Assembly: GCF_014199395.1 (NCBI RefSeq)
Contig: NZ_JACIJM010000007.1
Location: forward strand, 101,060-165,059
Source: Yoonia ponticola
GTDB lineage: Bacteria; Pseudomonadota; Alphaproteobacteria; Rhodobacterales; Rhodobacteraceae
DNA: 64,000 bases
Reading direction: 5' to 3'
Below the pieces are notes generated by a model, which saw only the letters and a program-made list of their open reading frames with translations, had not been told where the DNA came from and made no database searches. The position numbers and the translations under genes were made by a program. The first letter of the stretch is position 1. Each line of letters starts with the position of its first letter. Below are positions 1 to 9,403 of the stretch, piece after piece.

Positions 1-1218
1 CAGGATGAACCAAACGACACCGGCGGCGACGAATGTGAATGCGCCGTAAGCTACGATACCCGTGATCTGTGCGCCCCAGTTGCCTGTGTAGAAAGCAACC
101 GCAAGAGTACCCCAGATACCTGCACAGAGGTGAACAGGGATCGCACCAACAACATCGTCGATTTTCAGCTTATCAAGCAACGGCACAGTGAAGACCACGA
201 TCACACCACCAACAGCACCAGTCAGCAAAGCGCCGAACAAGGACGGTGCAAGTGGTTCAGCCGTGATGGACACCAGACCAGCAAGCGCGCCGTTCAACAC
301 CATCGTCAGGTCGACCTTTTTGTACATGATCTGTGTCAGGCAGAGTGCAGCGATCGCACCGGCAGCCGCAGCCATGTTTGTGTTCGCAAAGATACGGCCA
401 ATGTCAGTGATGTCGCCAACAGTACCCGCAGCAAGCTGTGAACCACCGTTAAAGCCGAACCAACCGAGCCACAGGATGAACGTACCCAGTGTTGCAAGTG
501 CAAGGTTAGAACCTGGCATTGGGATTGTGCGGCCATCTTTGTATTTACCGATACGTGGCCCAAGGATCAGCGCACCAGCCAAAGCAGCCCAGCCACCAAC
601 AGAGTGTACAATTGTAGAACCGGCGAAGTCAGAGAAGCCGATTTCGGACAACCAGCCGCCGCCCCACTGCCATGAACCCGAAATTGGGTACATCACGCCA
701 GTCAGCACAACAACGAATGCCAAGAACGGCCACAGTTTGATACGCTCGGCAAGTGCGCCGGATACGATGGACGCAGTTGCGGCAACAAACATCAACTGGA
801 AGAAGAAGTCGGATGCAACGGATGCGTAATCAAGTGCGGCGTCAGCGGCGTCGAGACCAACTGGTTCTAGCGATGTGACTGCAAAGAATGGTCCAACCCA
901 GCCCGGGATGATCCATGCGTCGCCCGGGTACATCAGGTTAAAGCCGATGAGCCAGTATGCGATGGACGCAAAACCGAACAACGCAATGTTTTTGGTCAAC
1001 TGCATGGCAACGTTTTTGCCGCGCACGAGGCCCGCTTCGAGCATCGCAAAACCTGCGGCCATGAAGAACACGAGGAAGCCAGCAACCAAGAACAACAATG
1101 TTGTCATGATGTAAGGGCCGATTTCATCGAACCCCGGCGCTGCGGCTTCTTGGGCGAAAGCGAAGGTTGGCAATGCTGCCAATGCTGCCCCCGCAAATAA
1201 TGTTTTGGTGAATTTCAT
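1..1218 (-). CDS. amtB: Ammonium transporter (Amt family), partial
   Basis: This gene encodes an inner-membrane ammonium channel and is cut by the left window edge, so the C-terminus is missing; 406 codons are visible from the ATG at 1218. The protein begins with a cleavable-looking signal (MKFTKTLFAGAALAALPTFA, then FAQ). A run of hydrophobic helices follows, with Amt landmarks such as GFAMLEAGLVRGKN, the W-Q-W-G-G-G-W stretch, STIVHSVGGWAAL with a pore-type histidine, and PVHLCAGIWGTLA with the second pore histidine. It lies 14 bp downstream of glnK in the same direction, the classical glnK-amtB arrangement in which GlnK plugs the channel when ammonium is plentiful. The two are almost certainly co-transcribed. 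The family assignment is secure. Confidence 0.95.
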   Translation of the reverse strand, partial: MKFTKTLFAGAALAALPTFAFAQEAAAPGFDEIGPYIMTTLLFLVAGFLVFFMAAGFAMLEAGLVRGKNVAMQLTKNIALFGFASIAYWLIGFNLMYPGDAWIIPGWVGPFFAVTSLEPVGLDAADAALDYASVASDFFFQLMFVAATASIVSGALAERIKLWPFLAFVVVLTGVMYPISGSWQWGGGWLSEIGFSDFAGSTIVHSVGGWAALAGALILGPRIGKYKDGRTIPMPGSNLALATLGTFILWLGWFGFNGGSQLAAGTVGDITDIGRIFANTNMAAAAGAIAALCLTQIMYKKVDLTMVLNGALAGLVSITAEPLAPSLFGALLTGAVGGVIVVFTVPLLDKLKIDDVVGAIPVHLCAGIWGTLAVAFYTGNWGAQITGIVAYGAFTFVAAGVVWFIL

Positions 1219-1232
1219 CTGTCCCGTGTCCC

Positions 1233-1571
1233 TTAGATAGCGTCGTCGTTGAGTTCGCCAGTGCGGACGCGCATTGCGGCTTCCACATCAAGCGTAAAGA
1301 TTTTGCCGTCGCCGATTTTGTCGGTCTTGGCTGTTGTTGCGATGGTCGAAACCACTTGCTCGGCCATGCTGTCTTGCACGACGATTTCAAGTTTCACTTT
1401 TGGAACAAAGTTCACGGCATATTCAGCGCCACGGTAAATTTCCGTGTGGCCAGATTGTGCGCCGAAGCCTTTGATTTCAGATACCATCATCCCGCGTACA
1501 CCGATTCCAGTCAGCGCCTCGCGGACCTCTTCCAGTTTAAAGGGTTTGATTGTTGCAATGATCAGTTTCAC
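1233..1571 (-). CDS. glnK: Nitrogen regulatory protein P-II (GlnK)
   Basis: This is a trimeric P-II signalling protein that reports 2-oxoglutarate and ATP/ADP status and gates AmtB. I chose the GTG at 1571, which gives exactly the canonical 112 residues beginning MKLIIATIKPFKLEEVREAL; an upstream ATG at 1607 would add 12 residues foreign to the family. The T-loop tyrosine that is uridylylated by GlnD falls at residue 51 (RGAEYAVNF). The C-terminal signature VRTGELNDDAI is also present. Linkage to amtB marks it as the GlnK rather than the GlnB paralogue. The 5' region holds two TTGCACA direct repeats (1692-1710), listed separately. Confidence 0.96.
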   Translation of the reverse strand: MKLIIATIKPFKLEEVREALTGIGVRGMMVSEIKGFGAQSGHTEIYRGAEYAVNFVPKVKLEIVVQDSMAEQVVSTIATTAKTDKIGDGKIFTLDVEAAMRVRTGELNDDAI

Positions 1572-1691
1572 GAGGGGTCCCCTTGTCGTGTCTTCCAATG
1601 CCGCCAATTTGCGGCTGTGAGCCTAAGGGGCGGCATCAAGGACCAAGGAACAACGATTCCGGCTGGATTTTGTGACCTCAAACCAGCCATG

Positions 1692-1710
1692 TTGCACATT
1701 TTTTGCACAA
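1692..1710. promoter_or_regulatory. TTGCACA direct repeat upstream of glnK
   Basis: TTGCACA (1692-1698) is followed by TTGCACAA (1703-1710), an 11-bp period, in the intergenic region between glnK and the divergent penicillin-binding protein gene. NtrC half-sites are also GTGCA-like, but NtrC sites are inverted rather than direct repeats, so the assignment is only a suggestion. I did not find a convincing sigma-54 -24/-12 pair. Confidence 0.25.
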
Positions 1711-1833
1711 TCACGCATTGCCGTCTGTTTTTTAGGCAGAACATAAATCAGCCACCGGTTAATCTGGGCGCTCTACATTCCCTGCCAGTGTCGTTATGAT
1801 GCCTCAAAGATACCGAAGCGGTGCAGGCGATAC

Positions 1834-4014
1834 ATGAGCGGAAACAACAAAAATCGCGACCCATTGGTCGCTGAGAAACGATATGGCGCGGCAGCCCCGA
1901 AAAAGGCAGCCCCAGCACGTAAACCCCGAAAGGCAAAGCGCGCACCCGTAAAAAGGCGCGGCCTGATTGGTCTACTGACTGCTTTTATCGGCGGTATTTT
2001 CCGCGCAATTTGGCGTTTGATTTGGGGTGGCACCGCGATTGTCGCCACGATGACGGGCCTTGGCGTCTATTATTACGCCTCTAATCTGCCCCCTGCCGAA
2101 AGCCTGATTGATGGCCGCGCACGCGGTTCGGTTACATTACAAGACCGCACAGGCGAGACATTTGCGTGGCGCGGCGACCAGTTCGGCGGGATGATTACGA
2201 CTGAAACGGTCAGCCCACATCTGGTGAATGCCGTTGTGGCATCCGAGGATAAGCGGTTTTACACGCACTTTGGCGTATCGCCGCGCGGTGTCGCCTCTGC
2301 TGTGCGGATCAACTTGCGCGCGGGTCGCGGCCCGTTGTCTGGCAACGGCGGCTCAACCATCACCCAACAGGTTGCGAAACTGCTATGCCTTGGCGTGCCT
2401 TACAATCCGACTGACTGGGATTCAGAGGCTGCTTACGAGGCCGACTGCCGCCGCACCACACTTTGGCGCAAGGTCAAAGAGGCGGTTTATGCGATGGGCA
2501 TGGAAGCGGCCTATACCAAGAACGAAATCCTGACGATCTACCTGAACCGCGCCTATCTGGGTGCCGGGTCTCGTGGTTTCGAGGCCGCATCAGAACGGTA
2601 TTTCGGCAAATCAGCCGCTGAGTTGCGCCCTGCTGAGGCCGCGATGCTGTCCAGCTTGCTGCCTGCTCCGTCATCCCGCGCACCGACACGCAACCTAGAA
2701 GCAGCCCAGCAACGCGCAAATGTCGTGATCGGCTTGATGGAGGTCCAAGAGCGCCTGTCGCCAGAATTGGCCGAAGACGCCCGTACAAATCCCGCCACGC
2801 TGTCGTCAGCGGCGAAACAAGACACGGGCGGCTATTTTGCCGATTGGGTCATGGCGTCGGGACCAGAATTCTTTACCCGCAACACCACCGAAGACGTGAA
2901 CATCCGCACGACCTTTGACCAAGACATCCAAGCCAGCGCCGAAGACGCATTGGAATGGATCTTTGAAAACAAGGTCCGTGAAGGATCAGAAGCAGAAGCC
3001 GCGATTGTCGTCATGTCCGCAGATGGTGCTGTCCGTGCCATGGTCGGTGGGCGCGAGGCACCAAACGTCGGTGATTTTAACCGCGCGATCCAAGCCCGTA
3101 GGCAACCCGGATCGGCGTTCAAACCGTTCATCTTTGCGGCCGCGTTGGAGATGGATTTCTCGCCGAACGACTACGTGAACGACACCGATATGTGCTGGTC
3201 GACACCCGGCTCGGGCAACTGGTGCCCGCAAAACTATGACCGCCAATTCAAGGGTCCGGTGACGCTGTTGCAATCACTTGTCGAGAGCCGCAACATCCCC
3301 GCCGTGATCCTGTCGGAAAACGTGGGCCGCGATATTGTGCGGCAAGTCGCCGAAGGGTTCGGCATTGAAAGCGATATGGCCGATGGGCCCGCGCTTGCGC
3401 TGGGCGTGTCGGAAAGCACCTTGATCGAAATGACGGGCGCTTATGCTGGTATCTTGAACGGTGGCTCGTCGGTTGATCCTTACGGGTTGGTTGAACTGCG
3501 CTTGCAGGGTGAAGCCGAGCCGTTGATGGGTCTTGGCGGTGGTATCCGTGATCGGGTGATCCGTGAACGTGCTGCGCGTGAACTCACGTGGATGATGAAC
3601 CAAGTTGTCGAACGTGGCACGGGTGCGCGTGCAAAAATCCCCGGTTGGCAGATCGCTGGTAAGACAGGCACAACGCAATCCGCGCGTGATGCGTGGTTTA
3701 TCGGCTTTACTGGCGATTATGTGACGGGCGTTTGGATGGGCTACGACGACAACAGCCCGTTGGCTGGTGTGACTGGCGGCGGTTTGCCTGCTGATATCTG
3801 GCGCGAAACCATGACACGGATTTTGGCGAACCAGCAGCCCGTGCCATTACCGATGCAAGAACCGGGTGACGGGTTGCGGCGCAGTGACCCGAATTTCCAA
3901 CCTGGTGTCGAGGCCCCTGCCCCCGCATCACCTGCATCCCCAGACGCCCCGAACTCGCCCAATGACGGTGCGATCTTGGATGTGTTGAACAATATCCTGA
4001 ACAACGCCAACTAG
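1834..4014 (+). CDS. Class A penicillin-binding protein (PBP1A-like)
   Basis: This is a bifunctional peptidoglycan synthase with an N-terminal glycosyltransferase and a C-terminal transpeptidase domain. A basic Lys/Arg-rich cytoplasmic tail of about 43 residues precedes one transmembrane helix (roughly 44-82). The GT51 domain shows the catalytic EDKRFYTHFGV (Glu138) and GGSTITQQVAKLL motifs. In the transpeptidase domain the SxxK nucleophile is S427-A-F-K430, the SxN motif is S485-R-N487, and the KTG motif is K610-T-G612. The tail after about residue 690 is rich in Pro and Ala. At 726 residues the length fits the 1A family. The gene stands alone, divergent from glnK and convergent with the mla operon with only 10 bp between stops. 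Confidence 0.93.
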   Translation: MSGNNKNRDPLVAEKRYGAAAPKKAAPARKPRKAKRAPVKRRGLIGLLTAFIGGIFRAIWRLIWGGTAIVATMTGLGVYYYASNLPPAESLIDGRARGSVTLQDRTGETFAWRGDQFGGMITTETVSPHLVNAVVASEDKRFYTHFGVSPRGVASAVRINLRAGRGPLSGNGGSTITQQVAKLLCLGVPYNPTDWDSEAAYEADCRRTTLWRKVKEAVYAMGMEAAYTKNEILTIYLNRAYLGAGSRGFEAASERYFGKSAAELRPAEAAMLSSLLPAPSSRAPTRNLEAAQQRANVVIGLMEVQERLSPELAEDARTNPATLSSAAKQDTGGYFADWVMASGPEFFTRNTTEDVNIRTTFDQDIQASAEDALEWIFENKVREGSEAEAAIVVMSADGAVRAMVGGREAPNVGDFNRAIQARRQPGSAFKPFIFAAALEMDFSPNDYVNDTDMCWSTPGSGNWCPQNYDRQFKGPVTLLQSLVESRNIPAVILSENVGRDIVRQVAEGFGIESDMADGPALALGVSESTLIEMTGAYAGILNGGSSVDPYGLVELRLQGEAEPLMGLGGGIRDRVIRERAARELTWMMNQVVERGTGARAKIPGWQIAGKTGTTQSARDAWFIGFTGDYVTGVWMGYDDNSPLAGVTGGGLPADIWRETMTRILANQQPVPLPMQEPGDGLRRSDPNFQPGVEAPAPASPASPDAPNSPNDGAILDVLNNILNNAN

Positions 4015-4024
4015 CGCGGGGTGG

Positions 4025-4375
4025 TTATGACCCTTCGGGGTCACACCGCGCATAGGCAAAGGCGTAGCCGTTCCATACCATGATGATGCCGGTCCCTTCG
4101 GCATCATCCATGACCATGGCGCGTTCGGCCCAGACTTGATCACCGCCAGAACATTGCATGGTGTAAAGTTTGGCATCCATTTGCAGCACATCGACAGGGC
4201 TGCTCATCCGGCATTCGACCTCGACACCGTAAAATATGCCGTCTTCGATTTTTAGCGCACCACCGTCCACGCCGACATTCGCGCAATCAGCGTTGGCGAC
4301 CTGTTTGTAGGTGCCATCAAAAGGCCCCGCCATCGCGGCGACAGGCAGCAGGGCGAGAAGTGCCGCGAACCGCAT
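4025..4375 (-). CDS. Small secreted protein of unknown function
   Basis: I do not recognise this 116-residue protein. It begins with a short signal peptide ending in an AMA-type cleavage site (MRFAALLALLPVAAMA), so the mature protein should be periplasmic. The mature part has four cysteines (in NADCANV, VECRM, TMQCSGG and YARCDPE), consistent with two disulfides. I placed the start at the ATG at 4375, which shares one base with the mlaC stop (TGATG); a GTG one codon upstream is the alternative. This tight coupling makes it the third gene of a mlaA-mlaC operon and suggests an envelope role, which is inference. Confidence 0.75.
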   Translation of the reverse strand: MRFAALLALLPVAAMAGPFDGTYKQVANADCANVGVDGGALKIEDGIFYGVEVECRMSSPVDVLQMDAKLYTMQCSGGDQVWAERAMVMDDAEGTGIIMVWNGYAFAYARCDPEGS

Positions 4376-4959
4376 CACACCGCCCCAATTTCTGCTGTCA
4401 GCGCATCAAGGTTGCGACCTTGCCGATCCAGCAACGCGCCGATTTCGGCCCGTTCGGTCAGCAACATGTTCACGCCTTCAATGATGAAGTTGAAGAACTT
4501 GTGCGACCCAGATCGGTCAGAGACATGGAAATCCATGCGTAGTGGTGAACGTCCGCGCAGTTGCACAGTTGTTTCGACCTCAATCCAGCTTTTTACGGGT
4601 GCGGCACCTTCGACGATGATTTCGCCGCCGACGAATTCACGGAAACGACGCCCGTATTTGCTGGCGATATAGCCACGGAATGCTGCGGTGTAGGCTTGCA
4701 TCTGGGCAGGGCTTGCGCTGCGGGCATCGGCCCCGAGGCAATAGCGTGCGATTGTTGGCACGTCGGAATAGCGGTCAAACAACACAGCAAAGTCGCTAAT
4801 CATCGCGGCCTCTGATTTGCCGGATGCGATGACTGCGTTCACTTCGGTCACAAGTGCAGCGACGATGGATTGCGATTCACTGACCGACAAAGCGGCGGCG
4901 GCTTGCGGCAGAATGCTTGCGCTGGCAGCAGCAATGATCACTTGGCGACGGTTCAACAT
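4375..4959 (-). CDS. mlaC: MlaC-family periplasmic phospholipid-binding protein
   Basis: This is the periplasmic shuttle of the Mla pathway, which moves mislocalised phospholipids between the outer and inner membranes. The 194-residue protein has a signal sequence with a Tat/Sec-like start (MLNRRQVIIAAASASILPQA). The body matches the MlaC/Ttg2D fold in length and landmarks: ARYCLGADARSASPAQMQAY, then SKYGRRFREFVGGE and the FHVSDRSGSHKFFNFIIEGV core. Its ATG shares one base with the mlaA stop (TAATG), so the two are translationally coupled. The inner-membrane MlaFEDB complex is not in this window. Confidence 0.88.
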   Translation of the reverse strand: MLNRRQVIIAAASASILPQAAAALSVSESQSIVAALVTEVNAVIASGKSEAAMISDFAVLFDRYSDVPTIARYCLGADARSASPAQMQAYTAAFRGYIASKYGRRFREFVGGEIIVEGAAPVKSWIEVETTVQLRGRSPLRMDFHVSDRSGSHKFFNFIIEGVNMLLTERAEIGALLDRQGRNLDALTAEIGAV

Positions 4960-5684
4960 TATTGGTCTCCGTATAGGTCAGCGTAGGGGTCTGCGACTTC
5001 GGCCGCTTCAATACCCAGTTCGTAGCGACGGTTTTGCAGGTAGATTAACCGCGCCTGCGCATAAGAATCCGCGCTTTCGTTTAGCACATCACCAATCGTA
5101 TCGCCAACTTGGTCGATTTTTGCGATCCGACCCGCGATAGAGCCAACAGACGCCACAACCAATTGGTCATCAGTTACGAACAACCCAAGCGGGTCGATCA
5201 GCACGTCAACAATATCACCGGCAAAGTCACGTTCGGTCGATGGACCCAGCAGCGGAAGTTCGAGATACGCACCTTCTGGCGCGCCCCAAACCGAAAGGGT
5301 TTGCCCGAAATCGGCGTCGATTTCTTCCAATCCCATAATGTCGGCAGGGTCAAAAACCCCAAACGCACCAAAGACGGTGTTAATCAAAAACCGCATCGTA
5401 TTCGATGTCGCGCCAACGAAATCGCCCTGCAACGTGTTGTTCAGGATCACACCGGGCATCGCCACGTTATCAGCAAAATCGATCAAACGGGCCGAGATAT
5501 CCTGTGGAATACGCGGACCACTACGGTCTTCATCGCTACCCAGTCCACCCGTTAAACGCTTGTTAAACTCGTGCACGCTACGATTTCGCGTCTCGTAGGG
5601 GTCATGCACCGTGGCACCATCAGGGGCAGTGCTGCAGGCAGCGACGCTGGCGAGGGTCAAGCAAAGGGCAAAAGCTATCTTCAT
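4959..5684 (-). CDS. mlaA: MlaA/VacJ-family outer-membrane lipoprotein
   Basis: MlaA is the outer-membrane lipoprotein that extracts phospholipids from the outer leaflet and hands them to MlaC. The 241-residue protein opens with a lipoprotein signal whose lipobox is SVAAC (Cys17). It then shows the family sequence DPYETRNRSVHEFNK, and further on NTMRFLINTVFGAFGVFD and FGQTLSVWGAPEGAYLELPL. These are strong VacJ signatures. It is the first gene of a three-gene leftward operon with mlaC and a small secreted protein. The 5' region faces the type I secretion transporter gene, leaving roughly 110 bp to 5796 for divergent promoters. Confidence 0.93.
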   Translation of the reverse strand: MKIAFALCLTLASVAACSTAPDGATVHDPYETRNRSVHEFNKRLTGGLGSDEDRSGPRIPQDISARLIDFADNVAMPGVILNNTLQGDFVGATSNTMRFLINTVFGAFGVFDPADIMGLEEIDADFGQTLSVWGAPEGAYLELPLLGPSTERDFAGDIVDVLIDPLGLFVTDDQLVVASVGSIAGRIAKIDQVGDTIGDVLNESADSYAQARLIYLQNRRYELGIEAAEVADPYADLYGDQ

Positions 5685-5795
5685 AATTTCAATATCTTCA
5701 GTCTTTATAATTAGGTGTTCTTGATGTGACGCTTGTCCGTTATAATTGCAATAACCTTAGATTGCGGTGGCTTTGTAGGCTTTATCGCGCAAAAG

Positions 5796-7580
5796 ATGCC
5801 GCAAGTAGTATCGAAAAGTACAAAGAGCGATGAACCGCCAATGGTAGACAAGTTGACCGCACAAGGCCGTGCAGAATTAACCAATACCCGCAAACAAAGC
5901 CGGGGCTTGTACTGGATGGTTGCGGTCTTCAGTTTCTTTGTGAACATGCTGATGCTGACCGGCCCGCTGTATATGTTGAACGTATATGATCGGGTTTTGG
6001 GGTCGCGCAGCCTAGAGACGTTAATCGCGTTATCGGTGTTGGTCGCGTTTTTATACGGCATGATGGGCATCATGGACTACGTGCGGGGCCGGATCATGGC
6101 CCGCGTTGGCGCACGGTTCCAAGCGGGCATGGACCGCCGTGTTTTTGCTGCTGTGCTCAAGGCATCGACAATCAACAAGGCCCGCAACGAAGCTGCAACA
6201 GGCTTGCGCGATCTGGAAAGCGTGCAGCGATTGATCACCTCGCCAGCCCTGATGGCCGTGTTCGATCTGCCGTGGACACCGTTGTTTTTCCTAGGGATAT
6301 TTATCTTTCACCCTCTGATGGGCCTTTTAGGCATCGTCGGCGGCGTGATTTTGATCGCCGTGGCGATCACCAACCAATTAACCACCCGCAAGCCACTGCA
6401 AAAAGCCAACGCCGCGACATTCCAGTCCGAGACGATGGGAGCGCAAATCCGGCAGGAATCCGAGATGGTTCATGCGTTGGGGATGCGCGATGCTGCGTTT
6501 AGTCGGTGGCAGATTGCCCGTGCACAGTCGCTGGATGCCACGATTGCCGCCGCTGATGGCGCTGGCACGTTCAGCGCGATGACCAAGACGTTCCGCCTGT
6601 TTTTGCAATCCGCGATGTTGGGGCTGGGTGCGTATCTGGTGCTGCGTGGCGAGTTGACGCCCGGTGCGATGATCGCTGGTTCAATATTGCTGGGCCGTGC
6701 GTTGGCCCCGATCGAACTGATCGTCGGCCAATTTGCGACGTTCCAAAAAGGACGCGAAGGCTGGAAAAACCTATCAACGCTGCTGGGCAACGTACCAGAG
6801 GATGATGCCCGTACCACGCTGCCGCAACCCGCCGCCCGCATTATCGCGGATCAGGTGACGGTCGTCCCGCCGGGTGAACAAACAGCTTCGCTGCGAATGA
6901 TCAGTTTCGCAGTCCAACCAGGTCAAGCCGTTGGTGTTATTGGGACTTCTGGATCGGGAAAAACGACGCTTGCGCGTGCGTTAACCGGTGTTTGGCGTCC
7001 TGCTGGCGGGAAAATCAGGCTCGATGGCGCGGCGCTGGATCAATACAACCCAGACGTTTTGGGACAGCATATCGGGTATTTACCCCAGCGGGTGCAGCTA
7101 TTTGACGGGACGATTAAGGAAAACATCGCCCGCATGTCGATGCAGCCGGATGACGCCGCCGTGGTTGCTGCTGCCAAAAAAGCGGCTGCGCACGAGATGA
7201 TTTTAAATCTGCCTGACGGGTACGACACGCGGGTCACATCGAACGGTGGTCGCCTGTCTGGTGGTCAAATCCAACGGGTCGGTCTGGCGCGTGCGATGTA
7301 CGGCAATCCGGTTGTGCTGGTGCTGGACGAGCCGAATTCGAACCTTGATAACGAAGGGTCAAATGCGCTGAACAACGCGATCCGGCTGTGTAAAGAAGAA
7401 GGTAAAATCGTCTTTATCATGGCACATCGTCCGAACGCGATTCAAGAGTGCGATTTGCTGCTCGTGATTGAAAACGGGGCACGGCGGGCCTTTGGGCCCA
7501 AGGATCAAGTGCTACAAGAAATGGTTAAGAATGCCGATCAAATCAAACAAACTTCAGGCAAAGGGGCGGGCGTATCATGA
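5796..7580 (+). CDS. Type I secretion system permease/ATPase (PrtD family)
   Basis: This is an inner-membrane ABC exporter that drives one-step secretion of a protein substrate. An N-terminal transmembrane domain of about 300 residues (including [20 protein letters not shown], typical of PrtD/LapB-type exporters) precedes an ATPase domain. The ATPase has Walker [14 protein letters not shown], signature [14 protein letters not shown] and Walker [13 protein letters not shown]. It lacks an N-terminal C39 peptidase domain. The start is uncertain: 5733, 5796 and 5841 are all in-frame ATGs, and homologue length favours the later two. It overlaps the adaptor gene by 4 bp (ATGA). No TolC-like gene and no RTX substrate lie next to it. 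Confidence 0.92.
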   Translation: MPQVVSKSTKSDEPPMVDKLTAQGRAELTNTRKQSRGLYWMVAVFSFFVNMLMLTGPLYMLNVYDRVLGSRSLETLIALSVLVAFLYGMMGIMDYVRGRIMARVGARFQAGMDRRVFAAVLKASTINKARNEAATGLRDLESVQRLITSPALMAVFDLPWTPLFFLGIFIFHPLMGLLGIVGGVILIAVAITNQLTTRKPLQKANAATFQSETMGAQIRQESEMVHALGMRDAAFSRWQIARAQSLDATIAAADGAGTFSAMTKTFRLFLQSAMLGLGAYLVLRGELTPGAMIAGSILLGRALAPIELIVGQFATFQKGREGWKNLSTLLGNVPEDDARTTLPQPAARIIADQVTVVPPGEQTASLRMISFAVQPGQAVGVIGTSGSGKTTLARALTGVWRPAGGKIRLDGAALDQYNPDVLGQHIGYLPQRVQLFDGTIKENIARMSMQPDDAAVVAAAKKAAAHEMILNLPDGYDTRVTSNGGRLSGGQIQRVGLARAMYGNPVVLVLDEPNSNLDNEGSNALNNAIRLCKEEGKIVFIMAHRPNAIQECDLLLVIENGARRAFGPKDQVLQEMVKNADQIKQTSGKGAGVS

Positions 7581-8884
7581 GCGACCAAACCCTGAATAAA
7601 CGCTGGTCAGTCTTGCGACCAATGACCATCGGTTTGCTGGCGATGCTGGTGCTGGTTGGTGGCTTTGGAACGTGGGCCGTGGTGGCGCAGATCACTGGCG
7701 CTGTGATTGCATCCGGCCAGATCGAAGTCGACCGCAACCGGCAAGTTATTCAACACCCTGACGGCGGCGTCGTCGAAGCGATTTTGGTCAAGGAAGGCGA
7801 TACTGTTGCTGCCGGAGACCTGCTTATTCAATTGGATTCCGATGCGTTGCGGTCGGAATTGGCTATCGTCGAAGGCCAGTTGTTTGAAATTTTGGCGCGT
7901 CGCGGACGGCTAGAGGCAGAGCGCGATGCGAGCGATTCCATCACCTTTCCAGAGGTGCTGTATTCCTTTGATCGACCTGAAATCGAAAGTCTGATTGCCG
8001 GGCAAGAACGCCTGTTCGAAGCGCGATTAGAATCGTCAGCTAAGACCAAAGAACAGCTCGCCCAGCGCCGTGCGCAGATCGTGAGCCAGATTGGCGGCAT
8101 AGCGGCGCAACGCGACGCGGTCGCCCGTCAACAAGAGTTAATTACGCAGGAACTGGCCGCACAGCAGACGCTTCTTGAGCGGGGCTTGGCACAGGCCAGC
8201 GGCGTTTCCATCTTGCAGCGCGAAGAGGCTAATCTGCTAGGGGATTTGGGGGAGCTTGTCGCATCCGAGGCGCAAGCCGCCGAGCAAATTACCGAGATCG
8301 AGATCGAAGTTCTGACGCTCGACACCACCCGCCGCGAAGAAGCAATCACGCGCCTACGCGATCTGCAATTCAACGAACTGGAACTGACAGAACGGCAGCG
8401 CACGCTGACCCAACAGCTGGATCGGCTTGACATTCGTGCGCCATTGGCCGGAATTGTCTACGGATTACAGGTATTTGCAGAAAGATCGGTCATTCGCGCC
8501 GCTGATCCGGTGATGTTTCTTGTGCCGCAAGACCGCCCGCTTGTGATTGCCGCCCAAGTCCAACTGACGGACGTGGATCAGATCTACGTCGGCCAAGAGG
8601 CGACGATGCGCTTTTCCGCCTTTGATCAACGCCGCACGCCGGAATTGTTCGGCAAGGTCACGCTGATTTCGGCTGATGCGTTTCAGGATGATAGCAATGT
8701 CGCGCCATTTTACCGTGTAGAACTGCGCCTAAACGAAGGTGAGATCGACCGACTGCCTGCCGATATGACCCTGATCCCCGGTATGCCTGTGGAATCTTTT
8801 GTCCGCACCGCAGATCGCAGCCCGATGGACTATCTGATCAAGCCGCTTGCTGATTATTTCGCCAAGGCATTTCGCGAGTCGTGA
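7577..8884 (+). CDS. HlyD-family type I secretion periplasmic adaptor
   Basis: This membrane-fusion protein bridges the ABC exporter and an outer-membrane TolC channel. It has one N-terminal transmembrane helix (about residues 17-38). A first half of the lipoyl/barrel-sandwich domain follows ([39 protein letters not shown]). A long coiled-coil hairpin rich in Gln, Glu and Arg spans about 90-280. The second lipoyl half is [16 protein letters not shown], and then comes the beta-barrel domain. At 435 residues it matches the PrtE/HlyD adaptors. Its start overlaps the exporter stop, so the pair is one translational unit; a larger operon may continue to the terminator at 12515. Confidence 0.93.
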   Translation: MSDQTLNKRWSVLRPMTIGLLAMLVLVGGFGTWAVVAQITGAVIASGQIEVDRNRQVIQHPDGGVVEAILVKEGDTVAAGDLLIQLDSDALRSELAIVEGQLFEILARRGRLEAERDASDSITFPEVLYSFDRPEIESLIAGQERLFEARLESSAKTKEQLAQRRAQIVSQIGGIAAQRDAVARQQELITQELAAQQTLLERGLAQASGVSILQREEANLLGDLGELVASEAQAAEQITEIEIEVLTLDTTRREEAITRLRDLQFNELELTERQRTLTQQLDRLDIRAPLAGIVYGLQVFAERSVIRAADPVMFLVPQDRPLVIAAQVQLTDVDQIYVGQEATMRFSAFDQRRTPELFGKVTLISADAFQDDSNVAPFYRVELRLNEGEIDRLPADMTLIPGMPVESFVRTADRSPMDYLIKPLADYFAKAFRES

Positions 8885-8938
8885 TTGCGCCTGCCTGCGC
8901 CCAACGATAGCGTTCACCCAAACATCAAGGAGAACGCC

Positions 8939-9403
8939 ATGTCGTCTGTGATTGAAACCAAACTTGCCGAACTCGGCGTGACTTTACCCGATGCGCCAGC
9001 CGCTGCGGGCAACTACGTCCCCTATGTGATCGCGGGTGATTTGGTGTTTGTGTCGGGCCAGATTGCGATGGACGCGACAGGGCCTTTGACCGGAAAACTG
9101 GGGGACGACTATACGGTTGACCAAGGGATTGCCGCCGCAAAAACCTGCGCGATCAACCTGTTAACGCAGTTGAAAGCCGCTTGCGACGGTGATCTAGATC
9201 GTTTGGTACGTGTGGTGAAACTGGGTGGTTTTGTGAACTCGACCCCTGATTTCACCGACCAACCCAAAGTGATTAACGGCGCGTCTGATTTTCTCGTTGA
9301 GGCGTTGGGCGACATAGGCCGACACGCGCGTGCAGCCGTCAGCGCACCTAGCCTTCCGCTCGGCGTTGCTGTTGAAATCGACGCGGTGTTTCAGATCAAA
9401 TGA
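8939..9403 (+). CDS. RidA/YjgF-family protein
   Basis: RidA-family proteins hydrolyse reactive enamine/imine intermediates released by PLP enzymes. The start ATG at 8939 has an AAGGAG ribosome-binding site 6 bp upstream; an in-frame ATG at 8885 would add a non-conserved leader. The 154-residue protein carries VFVSGQIAMDATGPLTGKLG and the C-terminal ARAAVSAPSLPLGVAVEIDA. Its length is that of the longer RidA subgroup (TdcF/YoaB-like, about 150 residues) rather than archetypal RidA (about 128). The typical catalytic Arg is probably the one in RHARAAV. It overlaps the phosphodiesterase gene by 4 bp. Confidence 0.9.
   Translation: MSSVIETKLAELGVTLPDAPAAAGNYVPYVIAGDLVFVSGQIAMDATGPLTGKLGDDYTVDQGIAAAKTCAINLLTQLKAACDGDLDRLVRVVKLGGFVNSTPDFTDQPKVINGASDFLVEALGDIGRHARAAVSAPSLPLGVAVEIDAVFQIK

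Noticed and set aside
188..829. 213-codon frame antisense to amtB
   Set aside because: It is a shadow of the ammonium transporter; the minus-strand frame has all Amt motifs.
1572..1833. Sigma-54 promoter upstream of glnK
   Set aside because: glnK promoters are often NtrC/sigma-54 dependent, but I found no GG-N10-GC pair with good flanks on the minus strand.
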